Shown here piece after piece: positions 40,582 through 50,287 of a stretch of 64,000 nt of DNA; positions within the stretch are counted from its first letter, which is position 1; each line of letters starts with the position of its first letter. The translations under genes and the position numbers were made by a program. Under the pieces are notes generated by a model. That model did no database searches and had not been told where the DNA came from. It saw only the letters and a program-made list of their open reading frames with translations. Origin of the DNA: Rhizobium etli_C (GTDB lineage: Bacteria; Pseudomonadota; Alphaproteobacteria; Rhizobiales; Rhizobiaceae); the NCBI RefSeq assembly GCF_014198605.1, contig NZ_JACIHU010000001.1; one strand, 5' to 3'.

Positions 40582-43500
40582 TTAGCGGAGCCTGCCCGCT
40601 GCATGGGCGAGCATGGTGTAGACCTTGCCGGTATCCGAGGTGAGGTAGGACTGGGTGACAGTCTGGTTCGGGTCGGTGCGGGCGACGTCGGCAAGCAGCT
40701 TTTCGAAATCACCGATATAGCGGTCGACGGCGGTGCGGAATTCCGGCTCGCGGTCGTATTTGCGCTTGATCTCGTCGAAGGTCTGCTGGCCCTTCAGCGT
40801 GTAGAGGCGGCGGGTGAAGACGTCGCGTTCGCCGCGCTGGTAACGGCGCCAGAGATCGACCGAGGCATCGTGGTCGATGGCGCGGGCGATATCGACGGAG
40901 AGCGAGTTCAGCGATTCCACGACATGGCGCGGATTGCGGCTGTCGTTGCTGCGTGTGGCCGGTGCGGCGGTTTCCGCCGGGCGGGCCGGGGCCTGGGCCG
41001 GCGCCTCGTCGGCGGCTTCGTCACGAGATGCGCCGCGCAGGAGATCGCTGATCCAGCCGCCGCTTTCCCGCGCCGGTTCCTGGCGCCCTGCTTCCTGGCG
41101 GGCGGGGGCCGGCTGCGGGGCGGCGCGCTGAGCGGCGACGACCGGAGCCGACGGCGCGATCGTTCCACGCAGACCCGTCGCTTCGATCGGCGGCGGTGCC
41201 GCCGGCTGCGGCGGCTGAGCTGCGACCGGCTGAGCGGGGCGCGGCGCCGGCTGCACCTGGGCCTGCGAGCGGGCGACGGGCTCGGAGATTTCAAGCTGCT
41301 GGCTGGAGCGGCCGACGAGCTGGGAGATATCCTGAAGCGCTTTGATCTGCTCGGCGACGGCGCGGCGCATGGCCGAGGCGCTTTCCTTGGCTTCCTCGGG
41401 CAAGTCGAAGGCGCCGCGCTTCAGTTCGGCGCGGGTGGCGTCGAGCTCGCTGCGGATGTCGGCGGCGGAGCGGCGGATATCGTCGGTGGCGCCGGAGAAA
41501 CGGCCGACGGCATCCTCGATCGCCTCACGCAGCGATTCCCGCATGTGCTGAGCGGCACCGTCGGAGGCGCGGCCGGCCTCGCCAAGCATGCGCTCGACTT
41601 CCGACAACGAGGCTGTGAGGCCGCCGCGAATACGGTTGGAGAGATCGCCGGAGCGACGCTCGACATTGGCGAAGGTGCCGTCGATCGTCGTGTTGGCTTC
41701 CTCGCCGGCGCGGGTGATTGCCTCGCGCATCGTCTCGGCGGCTTCCTGGGCGCGCTTCTCGGTTTCGGTCAGAATACGGCCGATATCGGCGAAGGAGGAC
41801 TGTACGCCCTGGCGCAGATTGCCGGTGACCTGGTTGGAGCGCTGCTCGGCCCGCTCGAATACGGTCTCGATCATGCCGCCGAGGCCGCGCATGGTCTTTT
41901 CGATCTCGTCGGAGCGCTGGACCAGGCTGACGGAGAGCGCCTGCAGCGCGCCTTCACGCTCCTCGAGCGTCGAGGCAAGGTTGGACTGGGCGGCACCCAG
42001 AAGCTGCGAGGCCTGAGTCAGGACCTTGGAGTGTTCGTCGAAACGGCCGATGATGCCGCCGACCTGCGACAGCGTCTGGCCCGAAATATCGGAAAGACGG
42101 TCGACCTTGCCTTCGAGAAGCCGGGTCGAGGCGTTGACCATCTCGGCAGCCTTGGTGGTGGAGTCGGCAAAGCGCGTCGTGGTTTCGCCGAGACGGCTGT
42201 CGACGCTGGTCAGCTGCTCGACGGCGCGGTTCATCATCATCGCCATCGCCGCGCTGCTTTCCGACATGCGCTGGACCAGACCGTTGACGTTGCCGACCAG
42301 GCTGTTCTCGATGGCGCTGACGGCATTGGCGGCATTCTCGGTGCGGGCGGCAACGGCGCTGGCGAGCGCTTCGTTTTCTGTGCGCAGACGGTCGGCGCTG
42401 AGGTTGGCCGCGGCGGTGATGCGGGCGGCGGCTTGTTCGCCGGCATCGGTGTAGCGATCGATGATCGGACGGGCGGTTTCGTCGAGAATGCGCGTCAATT
42501 CGACCGAGCGGCCTGCAAGCATCGAGTTGAGGTCGCGGGTGCGTTCCTCGAGCGTCGCGCGGATCGAGTTGCCGCGCGCCTCGAGCGCCCGGTCGATGTC
42601 GGAGAAGGTCGTATCGATCTCGCGGGCACGCTCCTCGAGATTGGAGCGGATGGCGCTGCTGCGAGCTTCGAGCGCCCGATCGACATCCGCCATGGTGGCG
42701 GAAATCTCGCTGCCGGCCCCCGACAGCGTCGAGCGGATGGCGTCGCCGCGCGCTTCGAGAGACTGGCCGGCATCCGACAGCGCCTTGGAGATGGCATTGA
42801 CCTGCGTGCCGACGATCGTCTCGGCCTCGGCAACCTTGTTGACGATGGCATTGCCGGCTTCCGAGAAAGTTTGGGCAACGGCAGCGGCCTGGGTTGCCAG
42901 ACGGTTCTGGGCTTCGGCGACGCGGGTGACGATCTGCGACGAACGCTCATCCATCGTGCGGGTGAATTCGTCGCTTTTTGCATTGAGATCCTCGGCGAAT
43001 TGCTGGCCGGTCTTGCCGAGCAGTTCGGTGGTTCTCGTCGCTTCGCCTTCCATTCCCTGGGCTGCTTCGGCCACGGCGCTGCGCAGCGTCGAAGCGAGGC
43101 CGGCGGCCTTGCCTTCGATGGTGCGGTTGACGGCTTCGAGGCCGACGGTCAAAGCGCGATCCATGGTCGAGAGCCGTTCCTCGATGCGCTCGTTGCCGCG
43201 GTCGAGGGTTTCGCCGAGGCTTGCCGTGCGGCCCTCGATGGCGCCGGTCAGCGTGGTCGTGCGGCTGTCCAGCGTCTCGGCCAAATTGGCGGTCCGGCTG
43301 TCGATCGCTTGGGTGAGATTTGCGGCGCTGCCTTCGAGCGTCGCCGAGATGCGTTGGGTCGTGTCGTCACCAAGCGCGCCGAGACGGGAAATGCCGTCGG
43401 CGAGCACGCCGGACAGCTGGCTGCTGGCCGCTTCGACCTTGTCGGCAACGCCGCCGACGCCGTCACGGATGCGGCTCTCGATGGCAGTCAGGCCCGCTTC

Positions 43501-46500
43501 CATACGGGAACCGGTTTCTTCAAGACGTCCCGCAAGGCTTGCGACGGACTGGTCGAGATGGGCGGAAAGGCCCTGGGCGGAGCTCGAAATCGTATTGGCC
43601 GCCTCCTGGAAGCGGCCGGCGATCTGACCGGCGCCTGCATGCATGCGATCTTCCAATGTCTGAGCGCCGGAATCGATCGCCTGACGGATCGAAGCCTCGC
43701 GGTCTTCCAGCGACATCTCGAGCATGCTGATGCTCGTCGCCACCGATGTGCCGATGCTGGTCGCCTGTTCGGTCAGCGTATCGCTGATCAGCGTATGGGC
43801 CTGGTTCAGCGACAGATCGATGGCGTTGGCGCGATCCTCAAGCGTCGTGCGGATGCGCTCATGGGCAGAATCCAGTCCGCTCTCGATGCGCGCCGCGGCC
43901 TCCTCGGCAAGGCCTCCGAGCCGCGCATGGGCATCGCTCAGGCGGCCTTCGATGCGGCCGGTGAAGCCGCCAACGAGATCCTCGAAGCGGGCGCCGCCGG
44001 CATCGAGAGCGCCCGAGAGGGCTGCACTATGCTGGGAAAGCGCATTTTCGAGCCGCTGCTGATTGTCGGCATAGACGTTGTGGATGGCATCGGTCTTGTC
44101 GGCAAAGGCGCCAGCAACGCGCGCTTCGGCACTGGCGACGGCTTCCATGATGGAATTGCTGCGGGCTTCGAGCGCGCTGTCGAAGCGGCTCTGATTGTCG
44201 TCGAGCGAAATGGCGAGCGCCATGGTCTTTTCGTCGAGCGTATCGGTGAGCCGGTCGTGGCTTGCCGTCACAGCGCCGATGATCGCGGCGGTGCGGTGTC
44301 CCAAGGCTTCCTCGATGCGGACCTGGCCCTCGTTCAACGAAGCGGCCAGCGCGCTGGCCTTCTGGTCGAGCACGCCGTTCAGGCGTTCATGCGTGCCGGA
44401 GACCGCATTGGTGATCGCATCGGCACCTGACGTCAGCGTCTCCTCGAGGCGGCTCTGGCTCTCGTTCAGCGAGATGGCCAGCGCCATCGCCCGATCGTCG
44501 AGTGTCTCGGACAGCCGGTCATGGGTGGCGGAAACCGCGTTGAGGAAGGATTCCGAGCGCGTCTCCAGCGTGTCCTGCAGTCGCCGTTGGCCTTCGTTCA
44601 AGGTAGCAGCGAACGCCGATGTATTCTGGTCGAGCGTTTCGGAGATACGCTCGTGTGTGCCCGAGACGGCCTTGAGGAAGGCCTCGGAGCGGGTCCCTAA
44701 CGTGTCTTCGATCCGTGCCTGGCTCTCGTTGATCGAGATGGCCAGCGTCATCGCTTTCTCGTCGAGCGTTTCGGAGAAGCGGTCGTAGGTGCCGGAAACG
44801 GAATTCAGCAAGGCCACGGAGCGGGTTTCCAGCGTATCCTCGATGCGGGCCTGGCTCTCGTTCAGCGAAATGGCAAGGGCCATCGCTTTTTCATCCAAGG
44901 TCTCGGAGAGGCGCTCATGGGTGCCAGAAACGGCATCCATCAGGGCGGCGGAGCGGGTCTCGAGCGTATTCTCGATACGGGCCTGGGTCTCGCTCAGCGA
45001 GGCGGCTATAGCCGAAGCCTTACCGTCCAGCGTCTCGGCGAAGCGGTCGTGGGTGCCGGAGACAGCGTTCAGCAGGGCTGCAGAACGGGTTTCCAGGGTG
45101 TCCTCGATGCGGGCCTGGCCTTCGTTCAAGGAAACGGCAAGCGCCATCGCCTTTTCATCGAGGGTGTCGGCAAGGCGGTCACGCGTGCCGGCGATCGTGC
45201 TGAGCAGCGCTTCGGCGCGTGTCCCGAGCGCATCCTCGATGCGGGCGTGCCTCTCGTCGAGGGACGTCGTCAGCGCCGCTGACTTCGTATCAAGTGTTTC
45301 CGACAGCCGCTCATGCGTGCCCGAGACGGCATCGAGAAAGGCAGCAGAGCGGGTCTCGAGCGTGTCCTCGATGCGGCTCTGGCTTTCGTTCAGGGAAATG
45401 GCGAGCGCCATTGCCTTCTCGTCGAGCGTCTCGGACAGTCGGTCATGGGTGCCGGAAACGGCGTTCAGCAGGGTGGCGGAGCGGGTTTCGAGCGTATCTT
45501 CGATCCGGGCCTGGCTCTCGTTCAGGGAGATGGCAAGCGCCATGGCCTTCTCGTCGAGCGTTTCGGCGAGACGGTCGTGGGTGCCCGTCACAGCGTTGAT
45601 GATCGCGTCGGAGCGGGTGGTCAGCGCTTCCTCGAAGCGGCCGTGATGGCTGGTCAGCGCGTCGACGAGCGCGCCGCCGCGCTCTGCCATGACGCTGTCG
45701 ATGCGTCCATGCGCGGCGCCGAGCGCCTCGCTGATTTCGGCTGTGCGCGCCGTAAGCACGCCGCTCAACGCCTCAGCGCGGCCGCCGAAGGCGGTGGTCA
45801 CCTCTTCAGTGCCGGCGGCAACGGCGTCGGTCAGTTCGGTGGTGGTGGTGCGCAGCGTGTCGCGGAACTCGGCTGAGCGAGCCTGAAGATTGTTCCGCAG
45901 GTCGGAAGTGCCCGATGCAAGCGCCAGCGCGATGTCCGACGTCGCGTTCTGCAGTGCCGAGGTCAGCTCGCCGGTGCGGCTGGTCAGCGCAGTGGTGATT
46001 TCTTCGCTGCGAGTGCCGAGCGTGCTTTCCAACACTTCGTGGCTGGTGGCGAGCGCGGTGGCGAGCGCCAGCGAGTGATCCGTCATCGAGGAGCCGATGC
46101 GGTCGATGCCGGAATTAAGGATGCCGTCGATCGAATCCGAGCCGCCGGTCAGCGTCTCGTTGATGCGGGCAAGGCTTTCCATCAGCTTCGTATCGAGCGA
46201 GCCGGTGCGCTTGTCGAAAGCGCTGGTGAATTCGGCGACGCGCTCATCGAAGGCAGTCGAGAGCTGGGCGACCGTCGTCTGCAGCCGCTCTTCGAAGAAG
46301 CCGGAGCGAAGGTCGAGATCCATGACGGCGTCGTCGGCGGTGCTCTGCAGGCTCTGGCGGAAGCTTGCGCCCTTTTCGTCAAGCGCGCTGTTCAGTTTCG
46401 ACAGCACGTCGTCGAGCGTGCCGCCGATGGTGCGTTCGCCCGACGTCAGGCTTTCGTTGATCTCGCGGGTGCGGGCGATCAGGATTTCGTTGAGCTGATG

Positions 46501-47688
46501 CGTGCGCTCGTTCAGTGCTGCGTTCAGCTTCTCGGTGCTGCTGTCCATGGTCGAGGCGCGCGTCTCGAACTGGCTGAGAAGCTTTTCGCCGTGTTCGTTG
46601 AGGTTGACGGAGAGCGCTTCGAGGCGGTTGTCGAATTCGGTGGCCAGCGCGAAGCCGGATGCGTTGAGCGTCTGGAGCAGGCTATCGGTCTTGGCGGCGA
46701 GCAGGCTGCCCATCGACTGCAGGGCGCTGTCCGATTTTTCCAGGATCGTCGCTGCGCGCGTGTCGATCAGCGAGGCGAAGGCTTCGCCCGATGTGGCGAG
46801 ACGCACGGCGATCTCTTCGGTCGCAAGCGACAGTTCTTCCTTCAATTGGTCGTGGACGCTGCCGATCGAGGTGCGGATGCGGTCGGCATGATTGACGATC
46901 GCCTCCCGTTCGGAGCCGAGTTCGTGGACAAGGCCGCGCACGCGCAGTTCGTTGTCCGCATAGGAACGCTCCAGCGCGTTGACTTCGGAATGAACCAGCG
47001 TTTCCAGCTCGGAAGCGCGCGCGATGGTGCGCTCGATGCCTTCGTTCATGGCCGAGACCTCGCGGCGCACCGCCTGGCCTACGGTCATGATGCGTTCGGA
47101 GGCGATGGTTTCCGGCTCTGCCAGGCGCAATGCCACCTCTGCCATGGAGCGGGCGGCGTTGCGCATGTCCTGGGCGCGGGAGATCATGATGGCGAAAGCG
47201 TAGAACATCATCACCGGAATGATGATGCCGACCAGGCCGGCAATGACACCGGGCAGGGCGACGAGGTCGGCCAGCGACCGGATCTGCCAGATCTGCGGCG
47301 CGTAAAGCAGCGACACCAGGCCGAGGCCCGCCATCACCCAGAGCACGGAAAACAGGGTGGCGGTGCGCATCGCCGAGCGGCTGGAGGCGCCGTCGAAAGA
47401 TTTCAGGATAGAGGCGGGCGTATTGCGGCTGGCATCATTGGCGGGTGCGAAGGCGGGAGCCCTGGAAGCGTGCTCGCCGTTGGCGCCGCGGCGGTTGCGG
47501 CGCTGCGCTTCTTCCTGGGCTTGCTGATTACGCACATTCGATGGATCAGACACATTCCCCTCCGGCGCCTCAGGCGCGTCGCCGCGGCGAGACGGCACAT
47601 TATCCTTGCCGAATTCGATCTGGAGCGCCTCGTCCAATGCCTTGAACGCCTTGTCCTCTATCGACTCATTGTATTTGTTATTCGCCAT
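40582..47688 (-). CDS. rgsE: Giant growth-pole ring protein (GPR/RgsE-like)
   Basis: 2368 residues from ATG 47688, with GAGG 9 nt upstream. A charged cytoplasmic N-terminus of about 105 residues is followed by two membrane helices (about 110-130 and 143-169), then about 1900 residues of apolipoprotein-like helical repeats, a Pro/Ala-rich linker (about 2130-2240) and a conserved-looking C-terminal domain of about 120 residues (from RNPRHVVESLNSLSVDIARA). In Agrobacterium GPR and S. meliloti RgsE, this kind of protein forms a ring at the growing pole and is needed for polar elongation. Residues 691-1174 are eleven 44-residue repeats. Assignment rests on architecture and size. Two CtrA-type sites upstream suggest cell-cycle control. 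Confidence 0.85.
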   Translation of the reverse strand: MANNKYNESIEDKAFKALDEALQIEFGKDNVPSRRGDAPEAPEGNVSDPSNVRNQQAQEEAQRRNRRGANGEHASRAPAFAPANDASRNTPASILKSFDGASSRSAMRTATLFSVLWVMAGLGLVSLLYAPQIWQIRSLADLVALPGVIAGLVGIIIPVMMFYAFAIMISRAQDMRNAARSMAEVALRLAEPETIASERIMTVGQAVRREVSAMNEGIERTIARASELETLVHSEVNALERSYADNELRVRGLVHELGSEREAIVNHADRIRTSIGSVHDQLKEELSLATEEIAVRLATSGEAFASLIDTRAATILEKSDSALQSMGSLLAAKTDSLLQTLNASGFALATEFDNRLEALSVNLNEHGEKLLSQFETRASTMDSSTEKLNAALNERTHQLNEILIARTREINESLTSGERTIGGTLDDVLSKLNSALDEKGASFRQSLQSTADDAVMDLDLRSGFFEERLQTTVAQLSTAFDERVAEFTSAFDKRTGSLDTKLMESLARINETLTGGSDSIDGILNSGIDRIGSSMTDHSLALATALATSHEVLESTLGTRSEEITTALTSRTGELTSALQNATSDIALALASGTSDLRNNLQARSAEFRDTLRTTTTELTDAVAAGTEEVTTAFGGRAEALSGVLTARTAEISEALGAAHGRIDSVMAERGGALVDALTSHHGRFEEALTTRSDAIINAVTGTHDRLAETLDEKAMALAISLNESQARIEDTLETRSATLLNAVSGTHDRLSETLDEKAMALAISLNESQSRIEDTLETRSAAFLDAVSGTHERLSETLDTKSAALTTSLDERHARIEDALGTRAEALLSTIAGTRDRLADTLDEKAMALAVSLNEGQARIEDTLETRSAALLNAVSGTHDRFAETLDGKASAIAASLSETQARIENTLETRSAALMDAVSGTHERLSETLDEKAMALAISLNESQARIEDTLETRSVALLNSVSGTYDRFSETLDEKAMTLAISINESQARIEDTLGTRSEAFLKAVSGTHERISETLDQNTSAFAATLNEGQRRLQDTLETRSESFLNAVSATHDRLSETLDDRAMALAISLNESQSRLEETLTSGADAITNAVSGTHERLNGVLDQKASALAASLNEGQVRIEEALGHRTAAIIGAVTASHDRLTDTLDEKTMALAISLDDNQSRFDSALEARSNSIMEAVASAEARVAGAFADKTDAIHNVYADNQQRLENALSQHSAALSGALDAGGARFEDLVGGFTGRIEGRLSDAHARLGGLAEEAAARIESGLDSAHERIRTTLEDRANAIDLSLNQAHTLISDTLTEQATSIGTSVATSISMLEMSLEDREASIRQAIDSGAQTLEDRMHAGAGQIAGRFQEAANTISSSAQGLSAHLDQSVASLAGRLEETGSRMEAGLTAIESRIRDGVGGVADKVEAASSQLSGVLADGISRLGALGDDTTQRISATLEGSAANLTQAIDSRTANLAETLDSRTTTLTGAIEGRTASLGETLDRGNERIEERLSTMDRALTVGLEAVNRTIEGKAAGLASTLRSAVAEAAQGMEGEATRTTELLGKTGQQFAEDLNAKSDEFTRTMDERSSQIVTRVAEAQNRLATQAAAVAQTFSEAGNAIVNKVAEAETIVGTQVNAISKALSDAGQSLEARGDAIRSTLSGAGSEISATMADVDRALEARSSAIRSNLEERAREIDTTFSDIDRALEARGNSIRATLEERTRDLNSMLAGRSVELTRILDETARPIIDRYTDAGEQAAARITAAANLSADRLRTENEALASAVAARTENAANAVSAIENSLVGNVNGLVQRMSESSAAMAMMMNRAVEQLTSVDSRLGETTTRFADSTTKAAEMVNASTRLLEGKVDRLSDISGQTLSQVGGIIGRFDEHSKVLTQASQLLGAAQSNLASTLEEREGALQALSVSLVQRSDEIEKTMRGLGGMIETVFERAEQRSNQVTGNLRQGVQSSFADIGRILTETEKRAQEAAETMREAITRAGEEANTTIDGTFANVERRSGDLSNRIRGGLTASLSEVERMLGEAGRASDGAAQHMRESLREAIEDAVGRFSGATDDIRRSAADIRSELDATRAELKRGAFDLPEEAKESASAMRRAVAEQIKALQDISQLVGRSSQQLEISEPVARSQAQVQPAPRPAQPVAAQPPQPAAPPPIEATGLRGTIAPSAPVVAAQRAAPQPAPARQEAGRQEPARESGGWISDLLRGASRDEAADEAPAQAPARPAETAAPATRSNDSRNPRHVVESLNSLSVDIARAIDHDASVDLWRRYQRGERDVFTRRLYTLKGQQTFDEIKRKYDREPEFRTAVDRYIGDFEKLLADVARTDPNQTVTQSYLTSDTGKVYTMLAHAAGRLR
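44167..45618 (-). repeat. Eleven tandem 132-bp in-frame repeats inside the GPR/RgsE-like gene
   Basis: Each unit encodes 44 residues (consensus opening TRSAALLNAVSGTHDRLSET, closing LNESQARIEDTLE), with no insertion or deletion across all eleven units. 44 is four 11-residue turns, the apolipoprotein hendecad. Units 2, 5, 6 and 7 are nearly identical; units 10 and 11 are most diverged. Confidence 0.9.
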
Positions 47689-47966
47689 TCGGTTACGCCT
47701 CGTTACTGTCGGCCGCTCCGCCAGCGCTGCCCAGGCTTCCGCCTCACCCCGGAACAACTTTGCCGTTACGGCCCTCCATCCCAACCGCGGACGGATAAGC
47801 ATGTCATTTCAGAGTAGATAGCCGCTTTTTCAAACGGAAGGTATCAAAACACTACCATTATCCACTCACTCGGCAAAGGCGCGTACCATAAACCCGCTCC
47901 ACCAGTACCGTAGTGACACATCTGGGCTCTTCACACAATTAATGAAGGCTTGAGATTTGCGACTCG

Positions 47967-47981
47967 TTAACCCGTTGTTAA
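47967..47981. promoter_or_regulatory. CtrA-type binding site, TTAA-N7-TTAA
   Basis: TTAACCCGTTGTTAA matches the alphaproteobacterial CtrA consensus exactly, with 7-bp spacing. It lies in the divergent region between the GPR/RgsE-like gene and the HPt gene, 279 bp from the former. Confidence 0.75.
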
Positions 47982-48029
47982 CAATTTTGAATCCTCGACC
48001 CCGCTTAAAAACCAATAATTTAGGGATAT

Positions 48030-48043
48030 TTAACGGACGTTAA
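48030..48043. promoter_or_regulatory. Second CtrA-type half-site pair, TTAA-N6-TTAA
   Basis: TTAACGGACGTTAA is a perfect palindrome with 6-bp spacing, one base short of the ideal CtrA box; it lies 110 bp before the HPt start. The rest of the 465-bp gap is AT-rich for this genome and shows no other gene. Confidence 0.5.
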
Positions 48044-48152
48044 CCATACGCCGAGATTTCCGTGCCCGCTGTGCCGGAATTTAACGTGATGGCCACCCTC
48101 CTGACGCAGAACTGTTGCAAGTGCGGACGACGTGAGATGGGAGAATTGGCAA

Positions 48153-48536
48153 ATGGCGGCCCAGATGGCAGCATTGAATATCGTATTCGAGGCGCCGGAC
48201 AATGCAAAGGGACCTTGTCCCTCGAAGGTCCGGCCGATCGATCTGGTTCATCTCGCAAAGCAGACGATGGGCGACAAGACGCTGGAAATCGAAGTCCTTC
48301 AGATGTTTGCCCGTCAAGCCCGCGCGTGCCTTCAGGATATTGCGAGCGGCGAGACCGTGCGTGTCGGGGCTGCCGCGCATAGGCTGAAAGGCGCGGCAAG
48401 TTCGGTCGGCGCATTCCGCGTGTCGCAGACGGCGGAAGTCATCGAGGAGACCGGCGGCGATGCCGGCACGATGGCGGCGCTGGGCGCTGCCGTTCTCGAC
48501 GCGGAGAATTTCATCCTGAAGCTCTGCCGCGGCTGA
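48153..48536 (+). CDS. HPt domain phosphotransfer protein
   Basis: 127 residues from ATG 48153, with GGGAGA 8 nt upstream. A single HPt four-helix domain carries AAHRLKGAASSVGAFRV, with phospho-accepting His76. It has no kinase, receiver or output domain, so it must shuttle phosphate between other proteins. It is not ChpT (which is larger and dimeric), so which relay it serves is open. Position beside CtrA-type sites and the GPR/RgsE-like gene hints at a cell-cycle or pole-related role, but that is inference. Confidence 0.85.
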   Translation: MAAQMAALNIVFEAPDNAKGPCPSKVRPIDLVHLAKQTMGDKTLEIEVLQMFARQARACLQDIASGETVRVGAAAHRLKGAASSVGAFRVSQTAEVIEETGGDAGTMAALGAAVLDAENFILKLCRG

Positions 48537-48823
48537 TCGCTCTTCCGTTCGTTCGAGCCGCGGCGCCGTGCGTCTATTCAGGCGCGCAAGCGACCGTGGC
48601 AGTTTGAATGGCGGTATGATCTTATCCTTAAGCAGTCATGCAGCACGCCCCGTTGTTCCATTGCGGAACCACGGGTCTTTTTGCGACGTCCGATATGACG
48701 CATTGAAGACGGCGGGCGACGGCCTGATCTGCGAGGTTATGGCGAGTTTCCCAATGTTGACTGACGCGTCGAATTGTCGGAAGTAAAGCCGCCCACCCCA
48801 TTTCAAGACCGGAAATAGTGCTG

Positions 48824-49144
48824 ATGCCCAAACTTACCATCGTCGCCTTCGACGGCACGCGCTTCGACCTCGACGTCGATCAAGGCTCCACCGTGATGGA
48901 AAATGCCGTGCGCAATGCGGTGCCCGGCATTGAGGCCGAATGCGGCGGCGCCTGCGCCTGCGCGACCTGTCACGTCTATGTCGACGAAGAATGGACGGAG
49001 AAGGTTGGCCAGCCGGAAGCGATGGAAGAGGACATGCTCGACTTCGCCTTCGATGTGCGCCCCACTTCGCGGCTCTCCTGTCAGATCCGGATGAAGGCCG
49101 CCTATGACGGGCTCGTCGTGCACGTGCCGGAACGCCAGGCCTGA
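48824..49144 (+). CDS. Adrenodoxin-type [2Fe-2S] ferredoxin
   Basis: 106 residues from ATG 48824, with GGAAAT 8 nt upstream. The cluster cysteines Cys40, Cys46, Cys49 and Cys86 have the C-x5-C-x2-C-x36-C spacing of vertebrate-adrenodoxin/Fdx type proteins. It carries electrons in the cytoplasm, for example for Fe-S cluster assembly or a P450. No partner gene is adjacent. Confidence 0.93.
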   Translation: MPKLTIVAFDGTRFDLDVDQGSTVMENAVRNAVPGIEAECGGACACATCHVYVDEEWTEKVGQPEAMEEDMLDFAFDVRPTSRLSCQIRMKAAYDGLVVHVPERQA

Positions 49145-49155
49145 GGCCGGCGCCC

Positions 49156-49258
49156 AAAGCGCCTCGCATCAAATTTGATTCATGCGACGCGCTTTAGCTC
49201 TTTGTTTTTATGCATGTCGTTGTCCCGGAATCGCTGCACACTTCCGGGCGACATGCAT
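49156..49258. repeat. RIME-like repeat, copy C
   Basis: First palindrome 49156-49169/49182-49195 (one mismatch), second ATGCATGTCG/CGACATGCAT (49210-49219, 49249-49258) with inner CCCGGAA/TTCCGGG. Over the second half it is almost identical to the copy at 56845. Confidence 0.85.
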
Positions 49259-49282
49259 TCGCCGCGTTTGCTGCCATAGCCA

Positions 49283-49316
49283 CAAAAAGACGCCTCGCGC
49301 GCTGGTGCGAGCGAGG
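49283..49316 (-). terminator. Terminator on the minus strand, downstream of the DUF922 gene
   Basis: Stem GCCTCG/CGAGGC (49291-49296, 49311-49316) with inner pairs, followed on the minus strand by GTCTTTTT. It is 243 bp past the DUF922 stop, leaving a long 3' region (49317-49558) in which I see no gene. Confidence 0.65.
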
Positions 49317-49558
49317 CGAGGCGGGCGCATTACCTACGGATGAGGGAGGAACATCCGCGGCTTCGGAACGCGCCAGGAGAACCCAACGATGAAAGTCCAG
49401 ATGCCGTAGCTGAACTTTCGAATGTGTTCATATTAACGCGTTCCGGTTGAGTCTGCCAGGATGAAAAATGGCCATTGAAACGCTGGGGAGCGGGCAAGTT
49501 TCGCACAAGTTTCGTTGCGCAGCTAAGTTTTTCCGCTCGTAACCAGCTTGAAAAAGCC

Positions 49559-50185
49559 TTATTTTCCGCCGGCTCGGCCGTTGATTCGATTATTCAGCAA
49601 TCTCAACATGCGCTTCTGGAAATTGACCGCTTCAACCCGGTCGAATCGCGCCTGCAGCCGATCGTGCTCCTCTATACCGCGAGCTGATTCGTTGGAGACG
49701 AGCTCCTGCATGGCCTCGCAGCTGCGCTGCTGCGGCAAAGCGCGGATAGCGCGCTCCATGGCGCGGGCCTGATCTCTGGCGATCTCGGCATGGCGCTCCT
49801 CGTGGCGCTTGATGTCGCTCGACAGCGCATCCCAGATCATCGACAGCTCCTTGCTGGCGCCTCGGCGGCGGTTCCAGCGCGGGAGGATGATCTGGGTGTG
49901 GACCGTGACCTTGACGTTGCCGACGCGGCAGCGGCCGTCATCCTGAATATAAGTGGCCTCGCCGCCGAAGCGGATTTTGGTGGCGCCGGGATGGCGCGCC
50001 GAGGAGCCGCTTGCCGTCGGGCCGCGCCGGCTGAGTTCCTGGTCGAGCTCCTCGGCGGTTTTGCCGCGGATGTCGAAATAGGAATAGCTTTTCGTTGCGA
50101 TCACTTCGGCTGCCGCTGGGCCGCTGAGAGAAAGGGCAATGGAAAAGGCGACAGGAAGGACCATATAACGCACTGCAAGCGGCAT
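49559..50185 (-). CDS. DUF922 secreted putative zinc protease
   Basis: 208 residues from ATG 50185 (ATG 50164 also in frame; no strong ribosome site for either). A signal peptide (about residues 8-26) ends at GPAAAEV. The core has YSYFDIRGKTAEELDQELSR and the metal motif HEERH near residue 132, followed by a helix of ERAIRALPQQRSCEAM, matching DUF922, a family of predicted zinc-dependent periplasmic proteins. Activity is unproven. It is divergent from folP. Confidence 0.85.
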   Translation of the reverse strand: MPLAVRYMVLPVAFSIALSLSGPAAAEVIATKSYSYFDIRGKTAEELDQELSRRGPTASGSSARHPGATKIRFGGEATYIQDDGRCRVGNVKVTVHTQIILPRWNRRRGASKELSMIWDALSSDIKRHEERHAEIARDQARAMERAIRALPQQRSCEAMQELVSNESARGIEEHDRLQARFDRVEAVNFQKRMLRLLNNRINGRAGGK

Positions 50186-50287
50186 TCTGAACGCGATCCA
50201 TGTTGAAATCGACAGGAGCTTGGGGCATAGCCACCGCAAGCGCAATATCGGATGGCGGCTTTTTTCGTCATCAATAGGATAAGTCTG

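Noticed and set aside
40603..44430. Long open frame on the plus strand opposite the GPR/RgsE-like gene (1275 codons)
   Set aside because: It mirrors the repeated codons of the minus-strand gene, has no ribosome site and no recognisable domain; long antisense frames are common in GC-rich coding DNA.
44167..45618. Regular repeats that could be taken for a CRISPR array
   Set aside because: Units are 132 bp, in frame, and code for helical repeats; no unique spacers or cas genes.
49389..49409. Six-codon frame after AGGAG in the ferredoxin-DUF922 gap
   Set aside because: Too short to judge and not backed by any regulatory structure nearby.
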